NCBI GenBank assembly: GCA_021776135.1
Contig: JAJFGL010000011.1
Location: 26,845 to 90,844, forward strand
DNA: 64,000 bases
Reading direction: 5' to 3'
Origin: Kiloniellaceae bacterium
Lineage (GTDB): Bacteria; Pseudomonadota; Alphaproteobacteria; Kiloniellales; J153
The notes under the pieces were generated by a model. The model made no database searches. It worked only from the letters and a program-made list of their open reading frames with translations, and had not been told where the DNA came from. Position 1 is the stretch's first letter, and the number at the start of each line of letters is the position of its first letter. Shown here in pieces: positions 33,779-44,400 of this stretch. The position numbers and the translations under genes were made by a program.

Positions 33779-34786
33779 ATGTTACTCAAGATCAAACGCG
33801 GCTGGGAACTCAAGGAATCGCAGGCGACCCCCGAAGGCGTCTATTTGGACCGCCGGCGCCTGCTGAAAATGGCGGTGGCGGGACCGGCAATACTGGCCGG
33901 CGGCGGCATACTGACCGCCTGCGACGATGCGCCGGCGCAAGCGACCCAGCTTGCCGCGGGCGATGAGGCGGTCATACCCGATCCCAGCGCCAAGCTATAC
34001 CCGGTTAAGCGCAACGAGCGCTATGTCCTCGACCGCGATTTGACCGAGGAGAGCGACGCGACGACCTATAACAATTATTACGAATTCGGCTCGTCGAAGA
34101 ACATCTGGCAAAAGGCGCAAGCCCTGCCGATCCGCCCCTGGACGGTCAGCATCGCCGGCATGGTCGAAAAGCCCATGGAGATCGACATCGACGATCTTCT
34201 GGCCAAGATGCCCCTGGAGGAACGCCTGTACCGGCATCGCTGCGTCGAGGCCTGGTCCATGGCGGTGCCCTGGAGCGGCTTCGCCCTCAAGGCCTTGGTC
34301 GAGATGGCGCGCCCCTTGGGCTCGGCCAAGTACGTCAAGATGGTGACCTTCCAGAACCCGGAAGTGGCGGGCGGGCAAAAAGCGTCCTGGTATCCCTGGC
34401 CCTATGTGGAGGGCTTGACCCTGGCGGAAGCAACCAACGACCTCGCCTTCATCGCCACCGGCATCTACGGCAAGGCCATGCCGAAACAAAACGGCACCCC
34501 CTTACGCCTGGCGGTGCCGTGGAAATACGGCTTCAAGTCGATCAAGGGGATCGTCCGCTTCGAGTTTACCGATAAGCGCCCGGTTTCCTTCTGGGAGGAA
34601 ATTCAGGCCCGCGAATACGGCTTCTGGGCCAATGTGAACCCGAAGGTACCCCATCCGCGTTGGAGCCAGGCCAGCGAGCGCGTGCTGGGCAAGGTCAAGC
34701 GCGTGCCCACGCTGCTCTACAACGGCTACGGCGAATTCGTCGCCGATCTCTATAGCGGCATGGAGAACGAAAACCTGTTCATGTAG
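33779..34786 (+). CDS. msrP: Protein-methionine-sulfoxide reductase catalytic subunit MsrP (YedY-like)
   Basis: Tat motif DRRRLLKM; Moco domain YRHRCVEAWSMAVPWSGFAL; C-terminal GYGEFVADLYSGMENENLFM. Confidence 0.92.
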   Translation: MLLKIKRGWELKESQATPEGVYLDRRRLLKMAVAGPAILAGGGILTACDDAPAQATQLAAGDEAVIPDPSAKLYPVKRNERYVLDRDLTEESDATTYNNYYEFGSSKNIWQKAQALPIRPWTVSIAGMVEKPMEIDIDDLLAKMPLEERLYRHRCVEAWSMAVPWSGFALKALVEMARPLGSAKYVKMVTFQNPEVAGGQKASWYPWPYVEGLTLAEATNDLAFIATGIYGKAMPKQNGTPLRLAVPWKYGFKSIKGIVRFEFTDKRPVSFWEEIQAREYGFWANVNPKVPHPRWSQASERVLGKVKRVPTLLYNGYGEFVADLYSGMENENLFM

Positions 34787-34803
34787 GGCCGGGCAAAGAA
34801 AAA

Positions 34804-34828
34804 GCCGGGAAATCTATGATTTCCCGGC
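34804..34828. terminator. Terminator-like hairpin after msrP
   Basis: gccgggaaatc-tat-gatttcccggc perfect 11-bp stem 18 bp after the msrP stop. Confidence 0.65.
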
Positions 34829-35067
34829 AAGTTTAACAGGGAGGCTTCACGTCTGGGAGACGTGAGGTCCGAAACTTGAGGTCAGACCCCAAGCGGGACC
34901 GCGTGCTGCAATGCAGCACAAGCTATAGATAATGCTAATACGCCAAATCTCTAGGTGTGAATTCGGCAGGGAAGCTATGCAATAAACGCATGACTCTTTG
35001 TCCCAGCCTTGGCATTTTAGTCACACCTGTGCATATATCCGTTAAATAACAATATCTTACGTGGGCG

Positions 35068-35958
35068 TTAAAATTGAGATTCAGCGACTTTGCGGAGTAG
35101 AAAGTCCCGGAATACCTGGAGACGCTTGGAGGATCTCAATTCCTCGGGATAAACGAAATAGGCGTCGAAGTGCGGCCCTTGCAGGTCCGGAAGGACTTGC
35201 ACCAGATCGCTCAAGCCCTCGCCCATGAATTCAGGCAGGCTGCCGATGCCGGCGCCCGATTTCAGCGCCAGCATGATACCGTAGACGTTGTTAACGGTCA
35301 TGGCCGGGCGGCGTAGATGGCCCGGCTTGGCGCCTTCGCGCAGCAGCCAGTTCACGTCGGGGACCGGGGGCCGTATCGCCTCGCCGTAAACCACGACCCG
35401 GTGGTTATCCAGATCGGCGGCGGAATTCGGCATGCCGTGCTTTTTCAAGTAGCTGGGCGCGGCGTAGGCGTTCATGTGCACGGTCAGCAGATGGCGCTGG
35501 ATAAGATCGCCCTGGCGCGGCGGCGCCAGGCGCACGGCGACGTCGGCCTCGCGCATGGAAAGGTCGAGCTCGGCGTCGGTGAGCAGTAGCTGGACCTCGA
35601 TTTCCGGATAAACCTCGATGAACTCGCGCATACGCGGTGCCAGCCAGGTCGAGCCCAGGGCCACGGTCGCGGTGATTTTCAGCAGGCCTTTGGGCCGGTC
35701 CTTGCTTTCGGTCAGGCGCGCGGCGGTCATGGCCAGCTTGCCGAAGACCTCGTGGGCGGTGCGGTACAAAAGCTCGCCCTGTTCGGTCAGGATCAGGCCC
35801 CGGGCGTGGCGATGGAACAGGGGCACCTTGAGGCTCGCTTCCAGGGTGCTGATCTGGCGGCTGACCGCCGACTGGCTGAGGTTCAGCATCTCGCCGGCAT
35901 GGGTGAAGCTGCCGGCCTCGGCCACGGCATGAAACACCCGCAACTTGTCCCAGTCCAT
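35068..35958 (-). CDS. LysR family transcriptional regulator
   Basis: MDWDKLRVFHAVAEAGSFTHAGEMLNLSQSAVSRQISTLEASLKVPLFHRHARGL. Confidence 0.92.
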   Translation of the reverse strand: MDWDKLRVFHAVAEAGSFTHAGEMLNLSQSAVSRQISTLEASLKVPLFHRHARGLILTEQGELLYRTAHEVFGKLAMTAARLTESKDRPKGLLKITATVALGSTWLAPRMREFIEVYPEIEVQLLLTDAELDLSMREADVAVRLAPPRQGDLIQRHLLTVHMNAYAAPSYLKKHGMPNSAADLDNHRVVVYGEAIRPPVPDVNWLLREGAKPGHLRRPAMTVNNVYGIMLALKSGAGIGSLPEFMGEGLSDLVQVLPDLQGPHFDAYFVYPEELRSSKRLQVFRDFLLRKVAESQF

Positions 35959-36001
35959 GATGTTGGTAACCGTGTTGGTGGGCGTCGGCGGTATCATCAT
36001 C

Positions 36002-37912
36002 CTAAAATCCGAACATGTGGTCGAGGCTGAAGGCGGTCTCGCCCCGCATCAGGCCATGATATCCGAACAGGCGGCAGGTGGTATCGCGGATTAGGACATA
36101 GCTTCCGGCACCGGCCTGTTTCAGTTCCCGGTCCTCGAACATCTCCGAGGCGCGCCACAGCAGCGAGCCGCCGCAGGGTATTTCGATATCGCGCGCGGCC
36201 ACCTCCCGGCCCGTGGCGTCGTGCAGGGCCAGTTGCGTTTGGCTGGCCGCGCGCCAAGGCGTGGAGGCCGGATAGATCAAGTGGCACATGGTCTCCAAGG
36301 GCGCCGGACCCAGGCGCAGGAACAACCGGGTGCTGAGGCCCGGCGCGCGGCCGGCGTAGGACTGCGGTTCGCTTTTGTAGGTCAACACCGTATTGAAAAC
36401 ATGGGCGCCGAAGCTGGTCTCGGCCACATGGCCGGAGGCTTTGTCCCGGTAGCGGAACAGGCCGTGCAGCCAGCCGTCGGCCTCGCCGCCCTCGGAAAAA
36501 TCGTAGGTCAGCTCCATGTGTCCCCAGGCGCCGTTCGCCTGGCCGGGGCCTTGCGCGAGCAGCGCGCCGGTCTCCAGGGCCGCCGTATGATCGCGCGGCA
36601 GGCAGCCGAAGGAATGCACCGCGACCTCGCTGCCCTTGGCGTCGTAGACCGCGACCCGGACCGGCAGGTTGTCCTGGCAGGTCGACATGGGCGTCGGCAG
36701 GACCAGGGAGCTGTAGCGCCCCGGCGGCAGGACCGGCGCGGGCAGGATAAAGCCCTTGCCCATGAGGTTGGCGAGCTCGCGGATGCCCGGATCGGGTTTC
36801 AGGTCGCTGCGCTCGACATTGGCGTGGGCGATGCGGCCGCGGCCGTCGCGGTCGAAAACCTCGTAGCGGGGGCGCACGAAATGCTTGCCGGCCCGGACCT
36901 CGATCTGCGCCGGCCAGCGCGCGTCGGGCAGGAGGTCGCGGGTGTCCAAATCCAGCACCCCGAAACCGGGTATCTCCCGGTCCAGATAGAAAATCGCGCC
37001 GCTGCCCATGACGTTGAGGCCCAGGGCGCCGGCGGGGATCGGCGCCGGGTGGCTGTTCTGGACCCAGAGGATGACGCGCTCGCCGTCTTGGGGCGCGGGC
37101 AGGCCGGCGTAGCGCTCGGCCGGCCAGGAATTGGCGTCGTGGGTGCACGACAACTCGGTCTCGTCGTCGCCGTAGGTATCCAGGGCGTATTTCACGATGT
37201 CGTGGCCGGCGCCGCGCAGGACATGGATAAACAAGCTGCCGCAAAAGGCCGGCAGGCCGAAGCGGGCCCGCACCTCGGCGCTATCGATGGTAATCGTGCC
37301 ATAGGCAGCCGGCAGGGGCTCGCGCCACTCGGCCAGGGCGCCGCCGTCCCGGTCAAAGAGGCAGCACCAAATCTCGGGATCCTTGGCCCCGTAGCCGGAC
37401 CAGTAGTTGGCGGTGACCAGGCGCGTGTGGCGGCCGTCTTGGTCGCGGAACAGAACCAGGTTGGTGGCGAAGTTGAGGCCGTTCAAGTAATCGCGCGGCA
37501 CGGCCAGCATCTCCGCCGGCAGGCGCAGGGATTCCAGGCCCATAACCTCGGCCCCGGCCGGCACAAGGTGGCGGATATGATCGATCAGGCGCGCCGGTTC
37601 GAAGGCGACCACCAGGACCGCGCGCGCCCCGGCGCCTTTAAGATCGGTGACCGGCTGGGCGGCGTGGCCGAGCAGGCGGCGGCCGATATGGTCCAAGTCT
37701 TGAACGAAAACGCCGGCGATATCGAGGCCGCTTAGGTCGTACATCTCGGCCAGGGTTTGCCCCAGACCCAGAGGGTCGTAAATGGCCACGGGACCGGCGC
37801 CCAGACGCTCCAGCAGCGCCGGAAACGCCCGCGCCGCCAGGGGATGGCCGGCGGCCTTGAAGAAGGCGTTCCCACCCTTGAGGTTGGAAAAAGTTTCGAT
37901 CCGCAGCGCCAT
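36002..37912 (-). CDS. Conserved hypothetical protein, 636 aa, unknown function
   Basis: Long ORF with ATG start; no recognised catalytic signature; N-terminal half Rossmann-like, C-terminal half beta-rich. Confidence 0.75.
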   Translation of the reverse strand: MALRIETFSNLKGGNAFFKAAGHPLAARAFPALLERLGAGPVAIYDPLGLGQTLAEMYDLSGLDIAGVFVQDLDHIGRRLLGHAAQPVTDLKGAGARAVLVVAFEPARLIDHIRHLVPAGAEVMGLESLRLPAEMLAVPRDYLNGLNFATNLVLFRDQDGRHTRLVTANYWSGYGAKDPEIWCCLFDRDGGALAEWREPLPAAYGTITIDSAEVRARFGLPAFCGSLFIHVLRGAGHDIVKYALDTYGDDETELSCTHDANSWPAERYAGLPAPQDGERVILWVQNSHPAPIPAGALGLNVMGSGAIFYLDREIPGFGVLDLDTRDLLPDARWPAQIEVRAGKHFVRPRYEVFDRDGRGRIAHANVERSDLKPDPGIRELANLMGKGFILPAPVLPPGRYSSLVLPTPMSTCQDNLPVRVAVYDAKGSEVAVHSFGCLPRDHTAALETGALLAQGPGQANGAWGHMELTYDFSEGGEADGWLHGLFRYRDKASGHVAETSFGAHVFNTVLTYKSEPQSYAGRAPGLSTRLFLRLGPAPLETMCHLIYPASTPWRAASQTQLALHDATGREVAARDIEIPCGGSLLWRASEMFEDRELKQAGAGSYVLIRDTTCRLFGYHGLMRGETAFSLDHMFGF

Positions 37913-37916
37913 GTAT

Positions 37917-38175
37917 CTTAGGTCCTAACCTGCCGCATTTGAGTGTGGGCACGGGCCTTTTTTAAACCACAGAGGCACAGAGACACAGAGCAATTCTCTA
38001 GATGACCCTGCGAAGTATTCCGATTTCTCTGTGCCTCTGTGTCTCTGTGGTTCAATACTGTTTATTCGGCCATGTCGCTTAGGTTTTAACCTGCCGCGTT
38101 TGGGTGTAGGGACGAGGCCTTTTTTAAACCACAGAGGCACAGAGACACAGAGCAATTCTCTAGATGACCCTGCGA
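37917..38175. repeat. ~97-bp direct duplication (37917-38013; 38078-38175) containing CACAGAG-type cores
   Basis: Both copies read cttaggt..taacctgccgc.ttt..gtgt....ggccttttttaaaccacagaggcacagagacacagagcaattctctagatgaccctgcga; inverted related core at 38027-38053. Confidence 0.92.
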
Positions 38176-38564
38176 TGTATACCGTCCTTCAAGACCGGGA
38201 CGTTGAAATTGAGTAAAAGGCCGGTATGGATGCCGCTCAGTTTCAAATAAGTCAATAATTGTGCGTCGTGGATGGGCAGTATTTTCTCGACCGTCTTGAG
38301 TTCTACGACGACCGATCCATCAACGACGATGTCCATCCTTTATCCGCAATCCAACTTGACCGATTTATAAACCACCGGCAAAGGAACTTGCCGGCGAAAC
38401 GGAATGCCGTGATTTTTCAATTCGAAACTCAAGCATTCCTCGTAGGCCGATTCCAGTAGCCCGGGTCCGAGCGCACGGTGAACCTCGATGGCCAAACCGA
38501 TTATTGTATCGGTTCGGGGATCCCGAATATCAGAATCTAGATGGTTCACCATGGGTCCGACCAA
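38160..38564 (-). pseudogene. GxxExxY family protein, interrupted by one in-frame TAA
   Basis: AIEVHRALGPGLLESAYEECLSFELKNHGIPFRRQVPLPVVYKSVKLDCG-*-RMDIVVDGSVVVELKTVEKILPIHDAQLLTYLKLSGIHTGLLLNFNVPVLKDGIHRRVI-stop; both halves in one frame (135 codons). Confidence 0.85.
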
Positions 38565-38594
38565 GTATCCAAACGTCTCGCACCTAACTCTTTT

Positions 38595-38613
38595 CTCTGT
38601 GCCTCTGTGGTTC
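38595..38613. repeat. Inverted CACAGAG-type core upstream of the GxxExxY gene
   Basis: ctctgtgcctctgtggttc, reverse complement related to the core aaccacagaggcacagag at 38126-38152. Confidence 0.8.
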
Positions 38614-38621
38614 GATAAGGT

Positions 38622-39254
38622 CTAGGTTTGGCGAAAAAGCCGCTTGGTCCAGGCCGAGAGGCCGTGGCGCGCCGATTCACGCTTTAACACCGCCGCGCTG
38701 GTAAGCCAATTCAACTGTATCGAGCGCCGCTGGCCGACGAAGGGCTTGTGTCCGTGAAAGGCATGGGGGCTGCAACGGAAGATCAGCATCGTGCCGCGCG
38801 CGGGCGGCACCTCGGCGGCGTAGTTCTCGATATCCTCGCCATCGCGCAACAGCCGTAAACGCCCGCCGCCGGCTTCCCATGCCGGGTTCATATAGATCAG
38901 GGCGGTCATCAGCTTGGCCGCCGAATCGGTGTGAATGCGGCCGTCCTTGGCGCGCGATTGGCCGCGCAGGGTGACCATGGTCGGGCGCCCGCTCAGGTCG
39001 ATACCGAACTTGGCCTCGACCGCCGCACGCATGGCCGGGCTTTCCAGGTCCTTGATAAGATCGTTGAAGACGGGACCGCCGGACTGGGACGCCACCGGGT
39101 GGCTGCCGCCGGTTTCGATCGCCGGAAAATCGGCCTCGAGCCCGGCGCAGGCCGCCGCGCGCACGAAGCCCGGCACGATCACATGATCGAAGGGGTCGGG
39201 GTCGAGCGGCGTGGCCGTGAAAAGCTCTAGATCGAGGCTTGAACTGGCGGGCAT
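38622..39254 (-). CDS. 2OG-Fe(II) oxygenase family protein
   Basis: GRIHTDSAAKLMTALIYMNPAWEAGGGRLRLL (HxD) and HAFHGHKPFVGQRRSIQLNW (H...R). Confidence 0.8.
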   Translation of the reverse strand: MPASSSLDLELFTATPLDPDPFDHVIVPGFVRAAACAGLEADFPAIETGGSHPVASQSGGPVFNDLIKDLESPAMRAAVEAKFGIDLSGRPTMVTLRGQSRAKDGRIHTDSAAKLMTALIYMNPAWEAGGGRLRLLRDGEDIENYAAEVPPARGTMLIFRCSPHAFHGHKPFVGQRRSIQLNWLTSAAVLKRESARHGLSAWTKRLFRQT

Positions 39255-39321
39255 GATTTCAGTTTGCTTGTGGGGTTGCTTGGCCTTTTTTATCGCCTGG
39301 CAGCCGAAAGCGCAAAGGGCG

Positions 39322-40302
39322 CTAACCCAAGCGGTCCGCGAAACGGCGCCGGATTTCCGCGGCCGCGCGCGCCGTTTCTTGCAGGGGCGTATAAGACCAG
39401 GTTTCCAAACGGCCTTCGAACGGCCGGGTAATTCCCTTGTCCCGCATGTCCGTGTGGAAGCGGCTGAATTTGCGCGAGCCGCCCTCCAGCTCGACAATAA
39501 AGACAGGTTTGCCTGTCGTCGCCGCTTCCGAAACCATGTTGACCGAATCGGCGGTGACGATCATGGCGTCGGCCAAGGCTAGGTATCCCATGTAGGGGTT
39601 GCCGCCGCCGCCGTCCCAAATCCGCGCCGGCAGGCCGTCGAGCGCCCGGCGGATCGCTTGCAGCACCTCCGGCGCGGTGCGCCGCGATGGCGTGACCAGC
39701 AGCCCCGCGCCTTCGCGCCGGGCCATGTCCGCGAGCTGCCGGCCGAGGATTTCGCCGCGCTTTTCGGACATGCGGTACACCTTGTTGCCGCCGCCCAGCA
39801 TCACCGCCACCAGGGGACGCGGCAGATCGGACCAGAGGGGCGCGAAATGGGCCGCCGCCTCATGGAGGCGCGCGGCGGTCACGCGGTTCATGCCGCCAAG
39901 GGTTTCGATTATATTGGGTCCGTTCAGCCGGTCGTGACTAGGCGCCACGATTATGTCGAACAAGGCCGGATCGACCGCCGGATTCTGTATTTGTATGGTG
40001 AAAGTAGCACCTTTCGAGGCCGCGCGTATGGCGGTCGACACGGCCACCGACTGCCGGCCGCTGGCGATCAGGAGGTCCGGCCAGGGCGGTGTCAGGCGGT
40101 CTTTCTTTGGCCCCAGGCTGGCGAGGGGATTGGGCACCCAGAGGGACGGCATCCAGCGCCAGGGCCGGCGGACTTGAACCCGCTTCACCACGGGCGCGGC
40201 GCCCAGGGCCTCGGCGAGCCCGATACACTGGGATTCCATACCGATCTTGCCATCGCTGACAACCCAGCAGACCGGCGATGGAGGAAGGGGAGGGGCATTC
40301 AT
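39322..40302 (-). CDS. Mitochondrial fission ELM1-like family protein (putative glycosyltransferase fold)
   Basis: CWVVSDGKIGMESQCIGLAEALG; VAVMLGGGNKVYRMS; MIVTADSVNMVSEAATTGKPVFIVELEGGSRKFSRFH. Confidence 0.85.
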   Translation of the reverse strand: MNAPPLPPSPVCWVVSDGKIGMESQCIGLAEALGAAPVVKRVQVRRPWRWMPSLWVPNPLASLGPKKDRLTPPWPDLLIASGRQSVAVSTAIRAASKGATFTIQIQNPAVDPALFDIIVAPSHDRLNGPNIIETLGGMNRVTAARLHEAAAHFAPLWSDLPRPLVAVMLGGGNKVYRMSEKRGEILGRQLADMARREGAGLLVTPSRRTAPEVLQAIRRALDGLPARIWDGGGGNPYMGYLALADAMIVTADSVNMVSEAATTGKPVFIVELEGGSRKFSRFHTDMRDKGITRPFEGRLETWSYTPLQETARAAAEIRRRFADRLG

Positions 40303-40439
40303 GGGCCGGGACTATCGCTTTCTGGTTCGAGCCGGGCAAGACATGGCCGCCCGCGGCGCTTGGCTAAACACGAGACGTTGGGTAATATAGTTGCGTGAAT
40401 GCGGGGCCGTATTACGGCGAAGTTTCAAAGAGGCAGCCT

Positions 40440-40937
40440 ATGCGCCGGGTCAAGCTGGACCGGATCGATCTGCACATCCTGAAGGATCTGCAGGATGATG
40501 GACGCATCACCAATGTCGAACTCGCGCGCCGCGCGGGCATCTCGGCGCCGCCCTGCCTGCGCCGGGTTCGGGCGCTGGAGGAAGCCGGTTACATCAAGGG
40601 CTATCACGCGCAGTTAAGCAGCGAATTGCTGAGCTTCGATGTGACTTTTTTCGCCCTGGTCGGTCTCGACAGCCAATCGGAAACCGTGCTGAGCGCCTTC
40701 GAGCGCGCCATGGCCGAATGGCCGGAGGTTCGCCAGTGCCACATGGCGCGCGGCCCCCACGATTTTGTCCTCAAGATAGTGGCCCGCAACACCGCCCATG
40801 AAAATCAACTGACGTCCATGCTGACCGCCGCGCCCCATGTGGTGACGGTGCAAACGATCCAGGTGATCCAGACCTCCAAGGCGCTGCCCGGGGTTCCGAT
40901 CGAACCGAACCGGCCACTTGGCGATAGCGAAACCTGA
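40440..40937 (+). CDS. Lrp/AsnC family transcriptional regulator
   Basis: KLDRIDLHILKDLQDDGRITNVELARRAGISAPPCLRRVRALEEAGYIKGYHA. Confidence 0.92.
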   Translation: MRRVKLDRIDLHILKDLQDDGRITNVELARRAGISAPPCLRRVRALEEAGYIKGYHAQLSSELLSFDVTFFALVGLDSQSETVLSAFERAMAEWPEVRQCHMARGPHDFVLKIVARNTAHENQLTSMLTAAPHVVTVQTIQVIQTSKALPGVPIEPNRPLGDSET

Positions 40938-40939
40938 AA

Positions 40940-41416
40940 TCAGGCGAATTTTACCCGCGCGATCTCATAGCCCTTTTCGCCCTTGGGGGTATGCACCTCA
41001 ACCGAATCGCCGACTTTCTTGCCGATGATGGCGCGCGACAGGGGCGCGGTGATCGCCAAGCGGCCTTGCTTAACATCCGCTTCGTCCTCGCCGACGATCT
41101 GATAGGTCATTTTTTTATCGGAATCCTCGTCGATCAGCGTGACGGTGGCGCCGAACATCACGGTCTTGCCGGACAGTTTCGAGACATCGATCACCTCGGC
41201 GCGGGAGATTTTTTCCTCCAATTCGCCGACCCGGCCCTCGATGAAGCTCTGGCGGTCCCGCGCGGCGTGATACTCCGCGTTTTCCGACAGGTCGCCGTGC
41301 TCGCGCGCTTCCGCGATGGCGCGGATGACCTCGTGCCGGGCCGTGCCCTTCAAATGACGCAACTCTTCTTCTAGCCGGGCCAAGCCTTCGGCTGTCATGG
41401 GTATCTTTTCGCTCAT
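40940..41416 (-). CDS. greA: Transcription elongation factor GreA
   Basis: [59 protein letters not shown]. Confidence 0.97.
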   Translation of the reverse strand: MSEKIPMTAEGLARLEEELRHLKGTARHEVIRAIAEAREHGDLSENAEYHAARDRQSFIEGRVGELEEKISRAEVIDVSKLSGKTVMFGATVTLIDEDSDKKMTYQIVGEDEADVKQGRLAITAPLSRAIIGKKVGDSVEVHTPKGEKGYEIARVKFA

Positions 41417-41448
41417 ACGTGCTTAATCCGTCACAGAGGTTTCGATGT

Positions 41449-44400
41449 CTAAAACGACCCTTTAAAATAGGACTGAAGTGGGGCTACTTCAAGCTGTCCG
41501 GCTTTCCAGGCGGCAATGGCCTGGGTTGCCGCGTCCGCACCCGAGGTCGTCGTATAGTAGGGGATTGATCTAATCAACGCCGTTCGGCGCAGTGTATAGC
41601 TGTCTTCGACCGATTTGCCACTCTCGGTCGTGTTTATCACAAGTTTGATATGCCCGGATATCATGGCGTCCACGATGTGCGGGCGGCCTTCGCGCACCTT
41701 GTTGACGGCCTCGACAGTCAGGCCATGGCCTTCGAGGTATTTGGCGGTTCCGCGCGTGGCGACCAGGGAAAAACCCAGCTCGGCGAGGCGCCGGCATATG
41801 GGCGGGACAAGATGTTTATCGGCATCGCGAACCGAGACGAAAACGCCTCCCTCCAAGGGTAAATCGACGCCGGCGCCAATCTGCGACTTCAGGAACGCGC
41901 GGGCAAAGCTCGTATCAATGCCCATGACTTCGCCGGTCGAGCGCATCTCGGGGCCCAGTATGATATCCACGCCGGGGAAGCGGGCGAAGGGAAAAACCGT
42001 TTCCTTGACGGCGACATGGCCGTTTTTCGCGGCCTCCAGATTGAAATCGCTCAACTTTTGGCCGGCCATGACACAGGCGGCGATCTTGGCGATCGCCACG
42101 CCGGTGGCCTTGGCGACGAAGGGCACGGTGCGGCTGGCCCTTGGGTTGACCTCCAGGACATAGATGTCGTCGTCGCGGACCGCGAACTGAACGTTCATCA
42201 AGCCAACGACGTTAAGCCCCTTCGCCAGGCATACTGTCTGGCGCTTGATTTCCGCGATGATGTCCTCGCTTAGGGAGTGCGGCGGCAGGGAACAGGCCGA
42301 ATCCCCGGAGTGGATGCCGGCTTCCTCGATATGCTCCATGATGCCCGCCACGTACACGCTGTCGCCGTCGCAGACCGCGTCGACGTCAACCTCGATCGCC
42401 TGGCTCAGATAGCGGTCGATCAGGACCGGGTTAGCGCCGGAGGCCCGAACGGCGTTGCGCATGTAGCGCTCCAGATCGGCGAATTCATGGACGATTTCCA
42501 TGGCCCGCCCGCCCAGCACATAGGACGGCCGGATCAGGACCGGCAGGCCGAGGCCTTCGGCGACGGCGCGGGCTTCCTCGGTGGTGGTCGCGGTCCCGCT
42601 CTCGGGCTGCTTGAGGCCCAAGCCGGTCAGGAGTTTTTGGAACCGGCCGCGATCCTCGGCCAGGTCGATGGCGTCGGGCGAGGTTCCCAGGATCGGGATT
42701 TTCGCCTGCTCCAGGGCCAGGGCGAGCTTGAGCGGCGTTTGCCCGCCGAACTGAACGATCGCGCCCAGCAAGTTGCCATGGCTTTGTTCGACGCGGGCGA
42801 TCTCGATGACGTCCTCGGCGGTCAAGGGTTCGAAGTACAGCCGGTCGGAGGTATCGTAATCGGTGGAGACCGTTTCCGGGTTGCAGTTGACCATGATGGT
42901 CTCGATCCCGGCGTCCTTCAGGGCATAGGCCGCGTGGACGCAGCAGTAATCGAATTCTATGCCCTGGCCGATCCGGTTCGGGCCGCCGCCCAGGATCATG
43001 ACCTTGTCGCGGCCGCTTGGCACCGCTTCGCACTCCGCCGGCTGGGTCTCGTTGCCTTCGTAGGTCGAATACATATAGGGCGTGTCGGAAGGGAACTCGC
43101 CGGCGCAGGTATCGACGCGCTTGAACACCGGCGCGGCGCCTAGCTTGTGGCGCAGGGCGGTGACCTTGGCCTCGTCCTGGCCGCTCAAGACTCCCAGGCG
43201 GGCGTCGGAGAAACCTAGTTTTTTCAGGCGCAGCATCCCACCCAGGTCTTGGGGCAGGCCCTGTTCGCGCAGGTTTTCCTCCGCCTTCACCAACGCCGCG
43301 ATTTGGCGCAGATACCAGGGATCGTAATGGGTCGCCGCCTGGATCGTCTCCAGGTCGAGGCCGTGACGTATTGCCTGGGCTATGGTGAGGATACGGTCCG
43401 GTCTGGGCTTGGCCAATTCACTGCGGACGGCGTCCACATCGACTTTACCGTCTTCGTCCAGGGCGCCGGGGATCTCGACCTCGTCGAGACCGCTGAGGCC
43501 GGTTTCCATGGAACGCAGGGCCTTTTGCAGGGATTCGGCGAAGCTTCGCCCCATGGCCATGGCTTCGCCGACCGACTTCATGGAGGTTGTCAGCAAAGGC
43601 TCGGTGCCCGGGAATTTCTCGAAGGTGAAGCGCGGTATCTTGGTCACGACGTAGTCGATGGCCGGCTCGAAAGCCGCCGGCGTGACCTTGGTAATGTCGT
43701 TGTCCAACTCGTCCAGGGTATAGCCGACCGCCAGCTTGGCGGCGATTTTCGCGATCGGAAATCCGGTCGCCTTGGAGGCCAGGGCGGAGGAGCGAGAGAC
43801 CCGCGGGTTCATCTCGATCACGACCATCTGCCCGTCGGCCGGATTGACCGCGAACTGTACGTTTGACCCGCCGGTATCGACGCCGATCTCGCGCAAGACC
43901 GCGATCGAGGCGTCGCGCATGATCTGGTATTCCTTGTCGGTCAAGGTCAGCGCCGGAGCGACCGTGACCGAATCGCCGGTATGTATGCCCATGGGATCGA
44001 TGTTCTCGATCGAGCAGATAATGATGCAGTTGTCGGCGCGGTCGCGCACGACCTCCATCTCGTATTCTTTCCAGCCGAGAACCGACTGCTCGATCAGCAC
44101 CTCGGTGGTCGGTGAGGCGCGCAGGCCGCCGCGCACGATCTCCTCGTATTCGTCGCGGTTGTAGGCGATGCCGCCGCCGGTGCCGCCCAGGGTGTAGGAG
44201 GGGCGGATGATCGCCGGCAGACCGATATCGTCAATGGCTTCAAGCGCCTGTTCGTAGGTCGTAACCGTGTGCGCGCGCGGCGTGGTGAGGCCGATCCGCC
44301 CCATGGCCTCGCGGAATTCATCGCGCGCCTCGGCCTTTTGAATCGAAGCCGCCTTGGCGCCGATCATCTCCACACCGTACTCGGCCAGGACGCCCATGCG

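Noticed and set aside
36221-37735. 504-aa plus-strand ORF antisense to the 636-aa hypothetical
   Set aside because: Artefactual composition; the minus-strand ORF is longer, with ordinary protein-like composition.
37917-38613. CACAGAG repeats considered as a CRISPR array
   Set aside because: No regular repeat-spacer spacing, mixed orientations, no cas genes in the window.
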